A stretch of DNA of 64,000 nt from Oscillospiraceae bacterium (GCA_015067705.1 SVLW01000007.1:1-64000); one strand, 5' to 3'; shown: positions 28,317 through 38,221, numbered from the stretch's first letter. Translations and numbers: made by a program. Notes: generated by a model not told the origin, from the letters alone.

Positions 28317-28334
28317 TGTAAACCTTGCTATATC

Positions 28335-28877
28335 TTACTTGAAGTATCTTGCCAGCAGGCCTTCGAATGCCTTGCCGTGTCTTGCCTCGTCGCGGGCCAT
28401 CTCGTGGACGGTGTCATGGATGGCGTCCAGATTCAGCTCCTTGGCGCGCTTTGCAAGCTCGAACTTACCGGCGGTAGCGCCGTTCTCGGCGTCAACGCGG
28501 AGCTCCAGATTCTTCTTGGTGGAGGCGGTCACGACCTCGCCCAGAAGCTCTGCAAACTTAGCGGCATGCTCTGCCTCTTCATAAGCGGCCTTTTCCCAAT
28601 AGAGGCCGATCTCCGGATAACCCTCGCGGTGAGCGACGCGGGCCATGGCCAGATACATACCAACCTCAGTGCACTCGCCCTGGAAATTCTCGCGGAGGCC
28701 CTGCATGACATCTTCGGGAGCACCCTGTGCTACGCCAACCACATGCTCGGCAGCCCAAACCTTGTCAGCAGCCTGCTCGTTGAACTTTTCCTTCTTGGCC
28801 TTGCAGATGGGGCAGAAATCGGGAGCCTCGTTACCTTCGTGAACATAACCGCAGATGGAGCAAACAAACTTCTTCAT
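28335..28877 (-). CDS. Rubrerythrin with N-terminal rubredoxin-like domain (reverse rubrerythrin type)
   Basis: [31 protein letters not shown] then ferritin-like [18 protein letters not shown] / [17 protein letters not shown]. Confidence 0.95.
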   Translation of the reverse strand: MKKFVCSICGYVHEGNEAPDFCPICKAKKEKFNEQAADKVWAAEHVVGVAQGAPEDVMQGLRENFQGECTEVGMYLAMARVAHREGYPEIGLYWEKAAYEEAEHAAKFAELLGEVVTASTKKNLELRVDAENGATAGKFELAKRAKELNLDAIHDTVHEMARDEARHGKAFEGLLARYFK

Positions 28878-28940
28878 AATCAAATCTCCTTTAATAAATT
28901 GTTTTTTTGCGCCTTATTTTTTTGAAGCCTTTTCGGCATT

Positions 28941-29324
28941 TCAAACTGTATCATTGGCCGAGACCCGGCAGTCAGGGCAGATGCCCCGATATTCCACCGC
29001 GTACTCTTCCAGGGTGAAGCCCGCCGTATCGTCCGGATCGGCGATGGCCACCGCGGGGATATCCGCCACGCGGCCACATAGTCGGCATCTCACATGTCCG
29101 TGCTGGAACGTGTTGCCGTCAAAGCGGGCGTCGCTTCCGGCCAGTCCCAGATGAAGGATCGTTCCGTCCTCTGCCATCTGCCCAAGCACCCGGTATACCG
29201 TGGAGCGGCTGATGGAGGGATGTTCCCGATGCACCTCTTCATAGACCATTGCGGCCGTAGGATGGTTCCTCATCTGACACAGAGCCGTTAATATGATCTC
29301 TTTTTGAATGGTATTTCTGGTCAT
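28941..29324 (-). CDS. Fur/PerR family transcriptional regulator
   Basis: SRSTVYRVLGQMAEDGTI; HGHVRCRLCGRVADI; CPDC. Confidence 0.93.
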   Translation of the reverse strand: MTRNTIQKEIILTALCQMRNHPTAAMVYEEVHREHPSISRSTVYRVLGQMAEDGTILHLGLAGSDARFDGNTFQHGHVRCRLCGRVADIPAVAIADPDDTAGFTLEEYAVEYRGICPDCRVSANDTV

Positions 29325-29383
29325 ATCAGCGTTCCTTGTTATCAGTTGGGTTTAAGTTTTATTTAGTACTTCGTCCTGATAAG

Positions 29384-29412
29384 AATATACCATAGGACAA
29401 AGGATTTGTCAA
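29384..29412 (-). promoter_or_regulatory. Promoter of perR-like gene
   Basis: TTGACA - 17 nt - TATATT on minus strand. Confidence 0.8.
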
Positions 29413-29435
29413 CACCTTTTTTCAAAAAAGTTTTA

Positions 29436-29464
29436 TTGAATTTTCCGGCGGCACTTGGTATAAT
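29436..29464 (+). promoter_or_regulatory. Promoter of the GT-CsaB fusion gene
   Basis: TTGAAT - 17 nt - TATAAT. Confidence 0.75.
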
Positions 29465-29561
29465 AAACTTGTTATTTTGTGCTCTGATTTTCCCGGAGGT
29501 TCCCGGCTTTTTCGGGGACTTTTCGGTATTTTTGAAACTGATTTCGGAAAGAGGACGCGTT

Positions 29562-31787
29562 ATGCGGATACTGCATATGATTGGCGGCGGCGATGTGGGC
29601 GGCGCCAAAACTCATGTCATCGGACTGACCTCCCGGCTTAATAGGGACTATGCCACGATCAAGATGGTGAGCTTCCGGGAGGGACCCTTTGCCGAGGACT
29701 GCCGCAAGGCAGGGCTCGACACGGTGGTGGTGGAGCATTCCGGCCTCACGGCCTCCCTGCACCAGCTCTCCGCCATCGTCCGGGACTATCGCCCCGACGT
29801 GATCCACTGCCACGGCGCCCGCGCCAATATGATGGGCGTGCTCTTAAAGCGGCGCTTCCATATCCCCACGGTGACCACCGTTCATTCGGATTATCGTCTG
29901 GACTATATGGGGAATCTCCGCAAGCATCTGACCTTTGGCATGATCAACCGGTACTGCCTGCGGCAGATCGATTACTATACCTGCGTGGCGGACCGTACCG
30001 TGCGGATGATGATCTCCCGGGGCTTTTCCCCCTCCCGCGCCTTTCCGATATATAATGGTATTGATTTCGACGGCCCGGGACAGAGCGTGGACCGGGCGGA
30101 ATATCTCGCCCGCTTCGGCGGGACTTATGCCCCCGGCGACGTGCTCTGCGGCATCGGCGCCAGATTAACGCCCATTAAGGATGTGCCCACGCTGATCCGT
30201 GCCTGCGCCAGTGCAGTGGCAAGCGGTGCGCCGCTGAAGCTGGTGATCGCCGGTGACGGCGAGGATCGGGAGAGTCTCGAGGCACTCGCCCGGGAGCTGG
30301 GCATTGCCGACCGGGTGATCTTTGCCGGGTGGATCGAGGATGTCCACGAATTCTTCGGCGCCATGGATATCAATGTGCTCTGCTCCCTGTCCGAAACCTT
30401 CCCTTATAGTGTCCTGGAGGGCATTTACGAGAACTGCGCCACCATCACCTCCGATGTAGGCGGTATGCCGGAGCTTATCGATCACGGCGAGAACGGCTAT
30501 ATCTTCCCGCCCCGGGATGTGGATGCCCTGGCCGGGTATCTCACCCGCCTGGCTACCGACCGGGACCTGCGGGAGACTTTTGCGAAACGCCTGCGGGAAA
30601 AGGCAGAGGCCCGCTTCTCCTTGGATTATATGGCAAAGACCCAGTTTAAGATCTATCAGAAGATCCTGCGCCGGGAGGAAATCGCCAGGGAAAAGCGCGC
30701 CGGGGTGCTGATCTGCGGCGCCTATGGCAAGGGCAACGCCGGCGACGACGCGATCCTGCGCGCCATCGTCAACGAAATGCGTACGATCGACCCGGATATG
30801 CCCCTCACCGTCATGTCCCGCAGTCCCCGTGATACCAGGATGGACTATCGGGTGGACGCGATCTTTATGTTTGACCTGCCCCGGATGCACCGCGTCATGC
30901 GCCATGCAAAGCTCTTCTTAAACGGCGGCGGCAGTCTCATCCAGAACGTCACTTCCAATCGCTCACTTTACTTTTATTTATATACCCTTCGCGCTGCCCA
31001 TCGCCGTGGGGCGAAGGTGCAGATGTATGGCTGCGGCATCGGCCCGGTGAGCGCCCCCCGCAACCGAAAGAATGCTGCGAATACCATCAATCGCTATGTG
31101 GATACCATCACCCTGCGGGAGGATGACTCCGCCGCAGAACTCGCCAGCATGGGCATCACCTATCCCCGCATCACCATGGCGGCGGATCCGGCCCTGACGC
31201 TGGCCCCGGCGGACGACGCCCGTATCGACGCGGCCTTCCAGGAGGCGGGTATCCCCGCGGACGGTCGCTATCTCTGCCTCTGTGTCCGCAACTGGCCCAC
31301 CTATGCCCCCGCAGTACCCGCCATTGCCGCGGCGGCTAAATATGCTAAGGAAACGTATGGTCTTAGGGCGGTGCTCCTGCCCATTGAAATGCCCGGCGAC
31401 GGCGCGGCAGGGGAGCGGATCGAGGCAGAACTGGGCGAGTCGGTCTACGCGTTCCGCCGCCGCTTTGATACGGAGACCACCATCGGCATCCTGTCCCGGA
31501 TGCAGTGCGTGCTGTCCATGCGGCTGCATGCCCTGATATTCGCCGCCCGGGTGGGCGTGCCCCATGCGGGCATCGTCTATGACCAGAAGGTCAAGGGCTT
31601 TATGCGCTATATGAACGCCGAGCTCTATACGGACCTCGAGGGCGTGCAGGCCGGGACGCTTTATGGCTTTATCGATGAAATGATGCGCTGTGACCGGGCG
31701 GAGCTTTCCGCCAACGCCCGGCGTCTGCAGCAGCTGGAACAGAAGAATGTAGAAGAGGCCCGACGCCTCATGGGAGAAACAACATGA
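29562..31787 (+). CDS. Fusion: GT4-type glycosyltransferase + CsaB-like polysaccharide pyruvyl transferase
   Basis: GT: GGGDVGGAKTHVIGL...IYNGIDF...SLSETFPYSVLEGI; CsaB: VLICGAYGKGNAGDDAILRAIV...LFLNGGGSLIQNVTSNRSLYFYL...MRLHALIFAARVGVPHAGIVYDQKVKGFM. Confidence 0.9.
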   Translation: MRILHMIGGGDVGGAKTHVIGLTSRLNRDYATIKMVSFREGPFAEDCRKAGLDTVVVEHSGLTASLHQLSAIVRDYRPDVIHCHGARANMMGVLLKRRFHIPTVTTVHSDYRLDYMGNLRKHLTFGMINRYCLRQIDYYTCVADRTVRMMISRGFSPSRAFPIYNGIDFDGPGQSVDRAEYLARFGGTYAPGDVLCGIGARLTPIKDVPTLIRACASAVASGAPLKLVIAGDGEDRESLEALARELGIADRVIFAGWIEDVHEFFGAMDINVLCSLSETFPYSVLEGIYENCATITSDVGGMPELIDHGENGYIFPPRDVDALAGYLTRLATDRDLRETFAKRLREKAEARFSLDYMAKTQFKIYQKILRREEIAREKRAGVLICGAYGKGNAGDDAILRAIVNEMRTIDPDMPLTVMSRSPRDTRMDYRVDAIFMFDLPRMHRVMRHAKLFLNGGGSLIQNVTSNRSLYFYLYTLRAAHRRGAKVQMYGCGIGPVSAPRNRKNAANTINRYVDTITLREDDSAAELASMGITYPRITMAADPALTLAPADDARIDAAFQEAGIPADGRYLCLCVRNWPTYAPAVPAIAAAAKYAKETYGLRAVLLPIEMPGDGAAGERIEAELGESVYAFRRRFDTETTIGILSRMQCVLSMRLHALIFAARVGVPHAGIVYDQKVKGFMRYMNAELYTDLEGVQAGTLYGFIDEMMRCDRAELSANARRLQQLEQKNVEEARRLMGETT

Positions 31788-32284
31788 AACAGTATCTGGA
31801 AACCGGTAAAATCGTCAACACCCATGCCCTGCAGGGCGCGGTGAAGATCCAGCCCTGGAGCGACGACCCTGCTTTCTTGAAAAAGCTGAAGCGGGTATAT
31901 ATTGACGGGCAGGAATATCGCGTGGTCTCCGCCAGTATTCAGAAGTCTTTTGTGCTGATGAAGTTTGAAGGGATTGAGACCGTGGAGGCCGCCATGCGCT
32001 TCCGCAATAAAATCGTCTATATCGACCGGGAAGATATCCATCTGCCCGAGGGCCGCTATTTTGTCCAGGATATCATTGGCCTCACCGTCCATGATCTCCG
32101 GGGCGACCGCGACATCGGCACGCTGCAGGAAGTGATGAATCTCCCGGCGGGCGATATCTATCTGGTGAAAAACGGCAACGCGGAGTATATGATCCCCGCA
32201 AACCCGGTGTTTGTGAAGAATATCGACCTGGATACCGGCGTCATCACAGTGGAAACGATCGGAGGCATGACCGGCGATGAATGA
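31784..32284 (+). CDS. rimM: Ribosome maturation factor RimM
   Basis: GKIVNTHALQGAVKIQPWSDDPAFL; LPEGRYFVQDIIGLTV. Confidence 0.95.
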   Translation: MKQYLETGKIVNTHALQGAVKIQPWSDDPAFLKKLKRVYIDGQEYRVVSASIQKSFVLMKFEGIETVEAAMRFRNKIVYIDREDIHLPEGRYFVQDIIGLTVHDLRGDRDIGTLQEVMNLPAGDIYLVKNGNAEYMIPANPVFVKNIDLDTGVITVETIGGMTGDE

Positions 32285-33029
32285 GAGCGGCATGACCATC
32301 GATATTATGACGCTGTTCCCGGATATGATCGATACGGTCATGAAAACCAGCGTCATCGGCAAGGCGCAGATGAAGGGACTCATCGATATCCGCGCCACCA
32401 ATATCCGCGACTATTCCCCCACCTATAACCGCCGCACCGATGACTATCCCTATGGCGGCGGCAAGGGCCTCGTCATGCTGGCGGAGCCTTTATACCTCTG
32501 CCACAAGGCCATCTGTGAAAAGGCCGGCGGCCATGTACATACGGTCTTTATGGGCCCCCAGGGACGGCAGTTCAATCAGGAGATCGCCCGGGAACTCTTA
32601 GCCCGCAAGCACGTCATCTTCGTCTGCGGCCACTATGAGGGCGTGGACGAGCGCTTCCTGGAGGAATGCGTGGACGAGGAGATCTCTCTGGGGGACTTCG
32701 TGCTCACCGGCGGCGAGATCCCGGCCATGGCCATGGCGGACGCCATCTGCCGCATGGTGCCCGGCGTTCTGGCAGAGGAGGTCTGCTTCACCGACGAGAG
32801 CCATTGGGACGGCCTTCTGGAATACCCCCAGTACACCCGCCCCGAGGAATGGCGCGGCAGAAAAGTGCCGGATATTCTCCTCTCCGGCCATCATGTGAAC
32901 ATCGAAAAGTGGCGCCGCCGCCAGTCCATCCTGCGTACCCTGAAACGCCGCCCCGCCCTCCTCAAAAAAGCACACCTCAGCGTGGCGGATGAAATGACAC
33001 TTCTGGATATCGCCGAAAAAGGCGAATAG
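32277..33029 (+). CDS. trmD: tRNA (guanine-N1)-methyltransferase TrmD
   Basis: DIMTLFPDMIDTVMKTSVIGKA; DDYPYGGGKGLVM; CGHYEGVDERFLE; GDFVLTGGEIPAM. Confidence 0.97.
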   Translation: MNESGMTIDIMTLFPDMIDTVMKTSVIGKAQMKGLIDIRATNIRDYSPTYNRRTDDYPYGGGKGLVMLAEPLYLCHKAICEKAGGHVHTVFMGPQGRQFNQEIARELLARKHVIFVCGHYEGVDERFLEECVDEEISLGDFVLTGGEIPAMAMADAICRMVPGVLAEEVCFTDESHWDGLLEYPQYTRPEEWRGRKVPDILLSGHHVNIEKWRRRQSILRTLKRRPALLKKAHLSVADEMTLLDIAEKGE

Positions 33030-33040
33030 GGGAGGACGCA

Positions 33041-34126
33041 ATGCCTGACATGATTCCCGGCAAAACCCTCAGCCGGAACTTTTTCCATGAAATTGCAAAG
33101 CCGATTCTGGATCGGCATTTTCCTGGGCTTTCGTATACGGCGGGCTTTTTGGGCTATGGCTCGGATGTGCTGGGCTATGACGACGAGACCTCAAGAGACC
33201 ATATGTGGGGTCCTCGGTTCTATCTCTTCCTGCGCCCGCTGGATCTGGTATGCGAGGACGAGATCCGCGCGGTCTTCTCCCGGGAACTGCCCTATACCTA
33301 TTGCGGCTACAGCGTGAATTTCTCTGCGCCCAATCCCGACGACCACGGCGTCCAGTTGGCCCGGTACATCACGGAAGGGCCGGTGAATCCCCTGATCTGG
33401 ATTCAGACGGTTTCGGAATATCTGTCGGAACAGTTGGGCCGCGCCGATATCGGCAACTTCACCGCCGCCGACTGGCTCTCCATCTCGGAGCATCGCCTGT
33501 TATCTCTGGCATCGGGGGAGCTTTACCACGACGATCTGGGTATGCAGGCGATTCTCGACCGGCTTGCCCACTATCCCGACGCCGTGCGGCGTTATCTTCT
33601 GGCCTCCTCCTGGGATGCCATCGCCTGTGAAGAGGCATTTGCCAAGCGCACCGGCACCTATGGGGACGAGATCGGCTCCCGCCTGATCTGCGCCCGGATT
33701 GTGGAGCGCCTGATGCGGCTCTGCTTCCTCTATCGGAATACCTATGCCCCCTACAGCAAATGGTTCGGCACCGCCTTTGACCGGCTGGATGTGCCGGAGA
33801 AATTGAAAACCACCCTGCGGGATGCCCTTCGCGCCGACGATGTGCTCTCACGGGAGCGGCTTTTGACGGAAGCGCAGGCACAGGTGGCGGCGCTTCATAA
33901 CGAGAGTGGCCTCACCGCCCCGCTGCCTGCGGAGATCGTCCCGTATTTCCGCAAGGAGATCCTTGTGATCTGGGCGGAACGCTATGCCGAGGCGCTGCAG
34001 GAGACCCTCCGCGGCACGGAACTGGAGCATACGCCCCTCATGGGCACGCTCAGTCAGGTGGCCAATCTCTCCACCATCTCCGACGATCCCGCCCACTATC
34101 GCCGGATCCGGAAACTCTATGAATGA
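33041..34126 (+). CDS. DUF4037-like protein with nucleotidyltransferase-like N-terminus
   Basis: AGFLGYGSDVLGYDDETSRDHMWGPRFYLFL. Confidence 0.8.
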   Translation: MPDMIPGKTLSRNFFHEIAKPILDRHFPGLSYTAGFLGYGSDVLGYDDETSRDHMWGPRFYLFLRPLDLVCEDEIRAVFSRELPYTYCGYSVNFSAPNPDDHGVQLARYITEGPVNPLIWIQTVSEYLSEQLGRADIGNFTAADWLSISEHRLLSLASGELYHDDLGMQAILDRLAHYPDAVRRYLLASSWDAIACEEAFAKRTGTYGDEIGSRLICARIVERLMRLCFLYRNTYAPYSKWFGTAFDRLDVPEKLKTTLRDALRADDVLSRERLLTEAQAQVAALHNESGLTAPLPAEIVPYFRKEILVIWAERYAEALQETLRGTELEHTPLMGTLSQVANLSTISDDPAHYRRIRKLYE

Positions 34127-34159
34127 AAAAAGGACACGACTATAAGTCGTGTCCTTTTA
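34127..34159. terminator. Bidirectional rho-independent terminator
   Basis: aaaaaaggacacgactataagtcgtgtcctttta. Confidence 0.9.
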
Positions 34160-34167
34160 TGTATCTG

Positions 34168-35034
34168 TTACTTGATAATGGGAGCGGGCTGGGCGTTATA
34201 GACCCGGGAGTAGGGCGGGACGGAATGGGTGAGCCAGACGTTACCGCCGATGATGCTGCCCCGGCCGATGCGGGTGTCGCCGCCCAGAATGGACGCACCG
34301 GAATAAATGATGACGTCGTCCTCGATATCCGGGTGACGCTTGATGCCCTTGACGGGATTGCCGTTTTCGTCCAGGTCAAAGCTGCGTGCGCCCAGGGTCA
34401 CGCCCTGGTACATCTTCACGTTGTCGCCGATGACACAGGTTTCGCCGATGACCACGCCGGTGCCGTGGTCAATGAAGAAGCGGCGGCCGATGGTGGCACC
34501 GGGATGGATGTCGATACCGGTGCGCTGGTGGGCATACTCCGTCATGATACGGGGGATCACCGGCACCTGCAGGGTATAGAGCACATGGGCGAAGCGGTAG
34601 ATCATCACCGCCTCAAAGCCGGGATAGGACAGCAGGATCTCCTCCTCACAGCGGGCGGCAGGGTCGCCGTCATAGGCCGCCTGGATATCCAGCGCCAGAA
34701 GCTCCCGGATTTCGGGCAGGGCATCCAGGAAGGTGCCCACGATCTCCTCGGGATCGCCTGCGCCCCGCATGGAGTCGCAGAGCAGGGTGTAAAGCCGCAT
34801 CCCCGCGTCCCGCAGACGGGCGGATACATAGACGTCCAGCGTATCGGGGTCTACAGGCGCTGCCTCATAAATCCCAGGGAAGAAGGCGCTGCGCAGGCAC
34901 TCGATCACCTCGATGACGCGGGCGCTGCCCGCGCTGCCGATGCCGCAGTTACAGCCCAGCACATCCTGATGCGCTTCCACCAGACGGGTGGTGATATCGG
35001 GGAGTTTCCGGTCGAAAAGTTCACTCAGTCTCAT
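34168..35034 (-). CDS. cysE: Serine O-acetyltransferase
   Basis: GIDIHPGATIGRRFFIDHGTGVVIGETCVIGDNVKMYQGVTLG. Confidence 0.95.
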   Translation of the reverse strand: MRLSELFDRKLPDITTRLVEAHQDVLGCNCGIGSAGSARVIEVIECLRSAFFPGIYEAAPVDPDTLDVYVSARLRDAGMRLYTLLCDSMRGAGDPEEIVGTFLDALPEIRELLALDIQAAYDGDPAARCEEEILLSYPGFEAVMIYRFAHVLYTLQVPVIPRIMTEYAHQRTGIDIHPGATIGRRFFIDHGTGVVIGETCVIGDNVKMYQGVTLGARSFDLDENGNPVKGIKRHPDIEDDVIIYSGASILGGDTRIGRGSIIGGNVWLTHSVPPYSRVYNAQPAPIIK

Positions 35035-35954
35035 AGGGTTTCCTCATACAGTTCTGTGGAGAAATAGCGCTCGCCGCTGTCCGGCAGCAACACTGCCACC
35101 GTCTGCCCGGCAAAGCGGGATGCGATTTTGGACGCGGCATGAAGCGCCGCACCGGAGGAAATGCCGGTCAGTACGCCGTCCTCCCGGGCGGCGGTGCGCG
35201 CGGCACGGTATGCCTCTTCCGCCGTCACCGTGATGACCTCGTCATACACGCTTCTGTTCAGTGCGTCCGGGATGAAGTTGGCGCCGATGCCCTGGATCTT
35301 ATGGGGTGCGGCCACGCCGCCGGAGAGCAGGGGAGAGTCCGCCGGTTCCACGGCAAAGACTTTGATGGCGGGATTCTGCTCTTTCAGGTAACGGCCGGTG
35401 CCGGTGATGGTGCCGCCGGTACCCACGGTGCAGACAAAGGCGGCAATGTCGCCGTCACAGTCCCGCCAGAGCTCCGGGCCGGTGGTCTTATAATGGGCGG
35501 CAGGGCCCGCGGGATTGGCAAACTGGTCCGGGATGAATCCGCTGCGCTGTGCGGCGATCTCCTTTGCGGCCGCAACGCTGCCCGCCATGCCGTCCGCGGC
35601 GGGGGTCAGCACCAGTTCCGCCCCCAGGGCGGAGAGCAGGCGCCGGCGCTCCACGCTCATGCTGTCCGGCATGGTAAGCACCACCTGATATCCCATGTGC
35701 CGCGCCACATACGCAAGACCCACGCCGGTGTTGCCGGAGGTGGGTTCCACAATGCACATGCCTGGTTTGAGCTGTCCCGCGGCAATGGCGGTCTCCAGCA
35801 TTTCCCGGGCGATGCGGTCCTTGGCAGAACCCAGCGGATTGAATGATTCGATCTTCGCGGCGATCCGGGCGGGGAGTCCATAGCTCTTTTCAAAGCCCGA
35901 AAGCCGAACCACCGGCGTATTGCCGATGAGTTCGGAAATATGAGAATAGATCAT
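35031..35954 (-). CDS. cysK: Cysteine synthase A
   Basis: IGNTPVVRL; FNPLGSAKDRIA; EPTSGNTGVGLAYVA; GTGGTITGTGRYLKEQ. Confidence 0.96.
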   Translation of the reverse strand: MIYSHISELIGNTPVVRLSGFEKSYGLPARIAAKIESFNPLGSAKDRIAREMLETAIAAGQLKPGMCIVEPTSGNTGVGLAYVARHMGYQVVLTMPDSMSVERRRLLSALGAELVLTPAADGMAGSVAAAKEIAAQRSGFIPDQFANPAGPAAHYKTTGPELWRDCDGDIAAFVCTVGTGGTITGTGRYLKEQNPAIKVFAVEPADSPLLSGGVAAPHKIQGIGANFIPDALNRSVYDEVITVTAEEAYRAARTAAREDGVLTGISSGAALHAASKIASRFAGQTVAVLLPDSGERYFSTELYEETL

Positions 35955-35966
35955 AGAAAATCGTCC

Positions 35967-37436
35967 TTATCTTCTTCTGGGATTGGTGGCGATGCGCGCC
36001 TCGGTGATGAGCTGGTTCTTGATGTCCCACAGGGGTTTCGAGAGATCCACATAATAGGTATGCGGGTTTTCGAAGCGCAAGACCTCATCCCAAAGGGTGT
36101 CCACCTGGCGGGCACAATATGCCCGGATCTCCGAAACGTCCGGGGATTCATAACAGCATTCGCCCTTCCGGAAGATCTGCACCGGCAGACGCACCGCGTG
36201 GAAATCGTCCACCCACTGGCTCTTCCAGACATGCTCCGGATCAAAGAGCAGATAGGGCTCGTCGTTATTGATCTCCTCGTCGTGGAGGGTTACCACGTCG
36301 GCAATGGCGTGACCCGTGGCGTTGTCATAAAGACGCCAGACGCTCTTAAAGCCGGGGGTGGTCATCTTGCCCACGTTTTCGGAGAGCTTCAGCTTCGGGA
36401 TCAGCTCGTCGCCCTTCACCACGGCGGAGAGCTTATAGACGCCGCCGAACACCGGCTCACTGCGGGAGGTGATGAGCCGCTCGCCCACGCCAAAGGAATC
36501 GATGGGCGCGTCCTGAGAGAGAAGATCCTTGATGATGAATTCGTCCAGGGCGTTGGAGGCAATGATCTTGCAGTCGGGATAGCCGGCTTCGTCCAGGGTG
36601 CGGCGAATCTCCCGGGAGAGATAGGCCAGGTCGCCGGAGTCGATACGCACGCCCTTCGGTCGCTTGCCCATGGGCGCCAGCACTTCGTCAAACACCCGGA
36701 TGGCATTGGGCAGACCGGATTTCAAGACGCTGTAGGTATCAATGAGCAGAGTACAGGCGTCCGGATACTCCTCCGCATAAGCGCGGAAGGCATCGTATTC
36801 CGAATCAAACATCATGACCCAGCTGTGGGCCATGGTGCCGGTGGCGGGAATGCCGTAGTCCCGGTCGGCAATGGTGCAGGCCGTGGCGGCACAGCCGCCG
36901 ATATAGGCCGCGCGGGCGCCTAAAATAGCGCCGTCGCCGCCCTGGGCCCGACGGGTGCCAAACTCCATCACGGCGCGGCCCTTGGCCGCCCGGCAGACAC
37001 GGTTGGCCTTGGTGGCGATGAGGCTCTGGTGATTGATTAAGAGGAGCAGCATGGTCTCAATAAACTGCGCCTGGATCACCGGGCCCCGCACCGTGACAAT
37101 GGGCTCTGAGGGGAAGATGGGCGTGCCCTCCGGAATGGCCCACACGTCACAGGCAAACTTGAAATTACGCAGATATGTCAGGAATTCCTCCGAGAAACAG
37201 TGCTTTCCCCGGAGATATTCGATGTCTTCGTCGTCAAAACAGATATTTTTGATATAGTCAATGAACTGCTCCACGCCTGCCATAATGGCATAGCCGCCGC
37301 CGTCCGGGACGGAGCGGAAGAACATATCAAAGCAGACTTCCCGGTCGCCGATGCCGCGGACGAAATAGCCGTTGGCCATGGTCAGTTCATAAAAGTCGGT
37401 CAAAAGCGTGGAATTTAAGTAAATGCTCTTATTCAT
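35967..37436 (-). CDS. pncB: Nicotinate phosphoribosyltransferase
   Basis: LTDFYELTMANGYF; MEFGTRRAQGGDGAILGARAAYIGG; GVRIDSGDLAYLS. Confidence 0.96.
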   Translation of the reverse strand: MNKSIYLNSTLLTDFYELTMANGYFVRGIGDREVCFDMFFRSVPDGGGYAIMAGVEQFIDYIKNICFDDEDIEYLRGKHCFSEEFLTYLRNFKFACDVWAIPEGTPIFPSEPIVTVRGPVIQAQFIETMLLLLINHQSLIATKANRVCRAAKGRAVMEFGTRRAQGGDGAILGARAAYIGGCAATACTIADRDYGIPATGTMAHSWVMMFDSEYDAFRAYAEEYPDACTLLIDTYSVLKSGLPNAIRVFDEVLAPMGKRPKGVRIDSGDLAYLSREIRRTLDEAGYPDCKIIASNALDEFIIKDLLSQDAPIDSFGVGERLITSRSEPVFGGVYKLSAVVKGDELIPKLKLSENVGKMTTPGFKSVWRLYDNATGHAIADVVTLHDEEINNDEPYLLFDPEHVWKSQWVDDFHAVRLPVQIFRKGECCYESPDVSEIRAYCARQVDTLWDEVLRFENPHTYYVDLSKPLWDIKNQLITEARIATNPRRR

Positions 37437-37504
37437 AATCGATTCCCCAATCAGGATTGCCGCTCTGTCCTGTTAACAGGCAAAAGCGTTGTCTTTGAGA
37501 AAAG

Positions 37505-37533
37505 GGGGAGCCGCATGCGGCTCCCCGGATTTT
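37505..37533 (-). terminator. Rho-independent terminator
   Basis: ggggagccgcatgcggctcccc. Confidence 0.75.
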
Positions 37534-37564
37534 TGGAAATGCGGATGATACTTGCGGATGATCC

Positions 37565-38134
37565 TTACTTGATGATCTCGCCGTAAAGCTCGCCGGAAAC
37601 GCCTGCGGCATTGCACTCATCCACGTCGATGTGCATGGCGGGCATGAAGGACTCGCTGACGCGAACGACCACGTCGCCGTAAACCAGGGGACGGCCTGCA
37701 TCCAGCTTCACGCTGACGATCTGGCCATTCTCAACGCCGAACTCCTCGGCATCGCAGGGACGCAGATGGATGTGACGCTTGGCGCAGATGACGCCTTCCT
37801 CGATGGTGACGCTGCCCTTCGGGCCGATCAGGGTGCAGGAGCCGGAACCGGCGATGTCGCCGCTCTCACGGACAGGAGCAGTCACGCCGATGGCGCGTGC
37901 ATCGGTCAGGGTGATCTCTACCTGAGTGGCCTTACGCACCGGACCCAGGATGGAAACGCCGGGGAACTCGCTCTTGGCGCCAACAACGCGAACCTTTTCG
38001 CCGGAGAGGTACTGGCCGGGCTGGGACAGTTCCTTCTTCACGGTGAGCTCATAGCCCTCGCCGAACAGGATATCGAGCACCTCGCGGGAAACGTGCAGAT
38101 GACGTGCGGAAGTTTCAACTAAAACCTTGGACAT
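37565..38134 (-). CDS. pduL: Phosphate propanoyltransferase/phosphotransacylase PduL
   Basis: SARHLHVSREVLDILFG; CAKRHIHLRPCDAEEFGV; MHIDVDECNAAG. Confidence 0.95.
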   Translation of the reverse strand: MSKVLVETSARHLHVSREVLDILFGEGYELTVKKELSQPGQYLSGEKVRVVGAKSEFPGVSILGPVRKATQVEITLTDARAIGVTAPVRESGDIAGSGSCTLIGPKGSVTIEEGVICAKRHIHLRPCDAEEFGVENGQIVSVKLDAGRPLVYGDVVVRVSESFMPAMHIDVDECNAAGVSGELYGEIIK

Positions 38135-38192
38135 GATGGGGTTCCTCCTTCTAAAATAGCCGAAAAAGGCTTCATTTCTGACTCTTCACGTC

Positions 38193-38221
38193 ATTTTACC
38201 ACACCTGTAAATTTTTTTCAA
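38193..38221 (-). promoter_or_regulatory. Promoter of pduL
   Basis: TTGAAA - 17 nt - TAAAAT, minus strand. Confidence 0.7.

Noticed and set aside
29339-29382. TTATCAG...CTGATAA inverted repeat in the perR leader as a PerR box
   Set aside because: Arms are about 30 bp apart, unlike the 7-1-7 PerR/Fur box; likely chance or weak hairpin.
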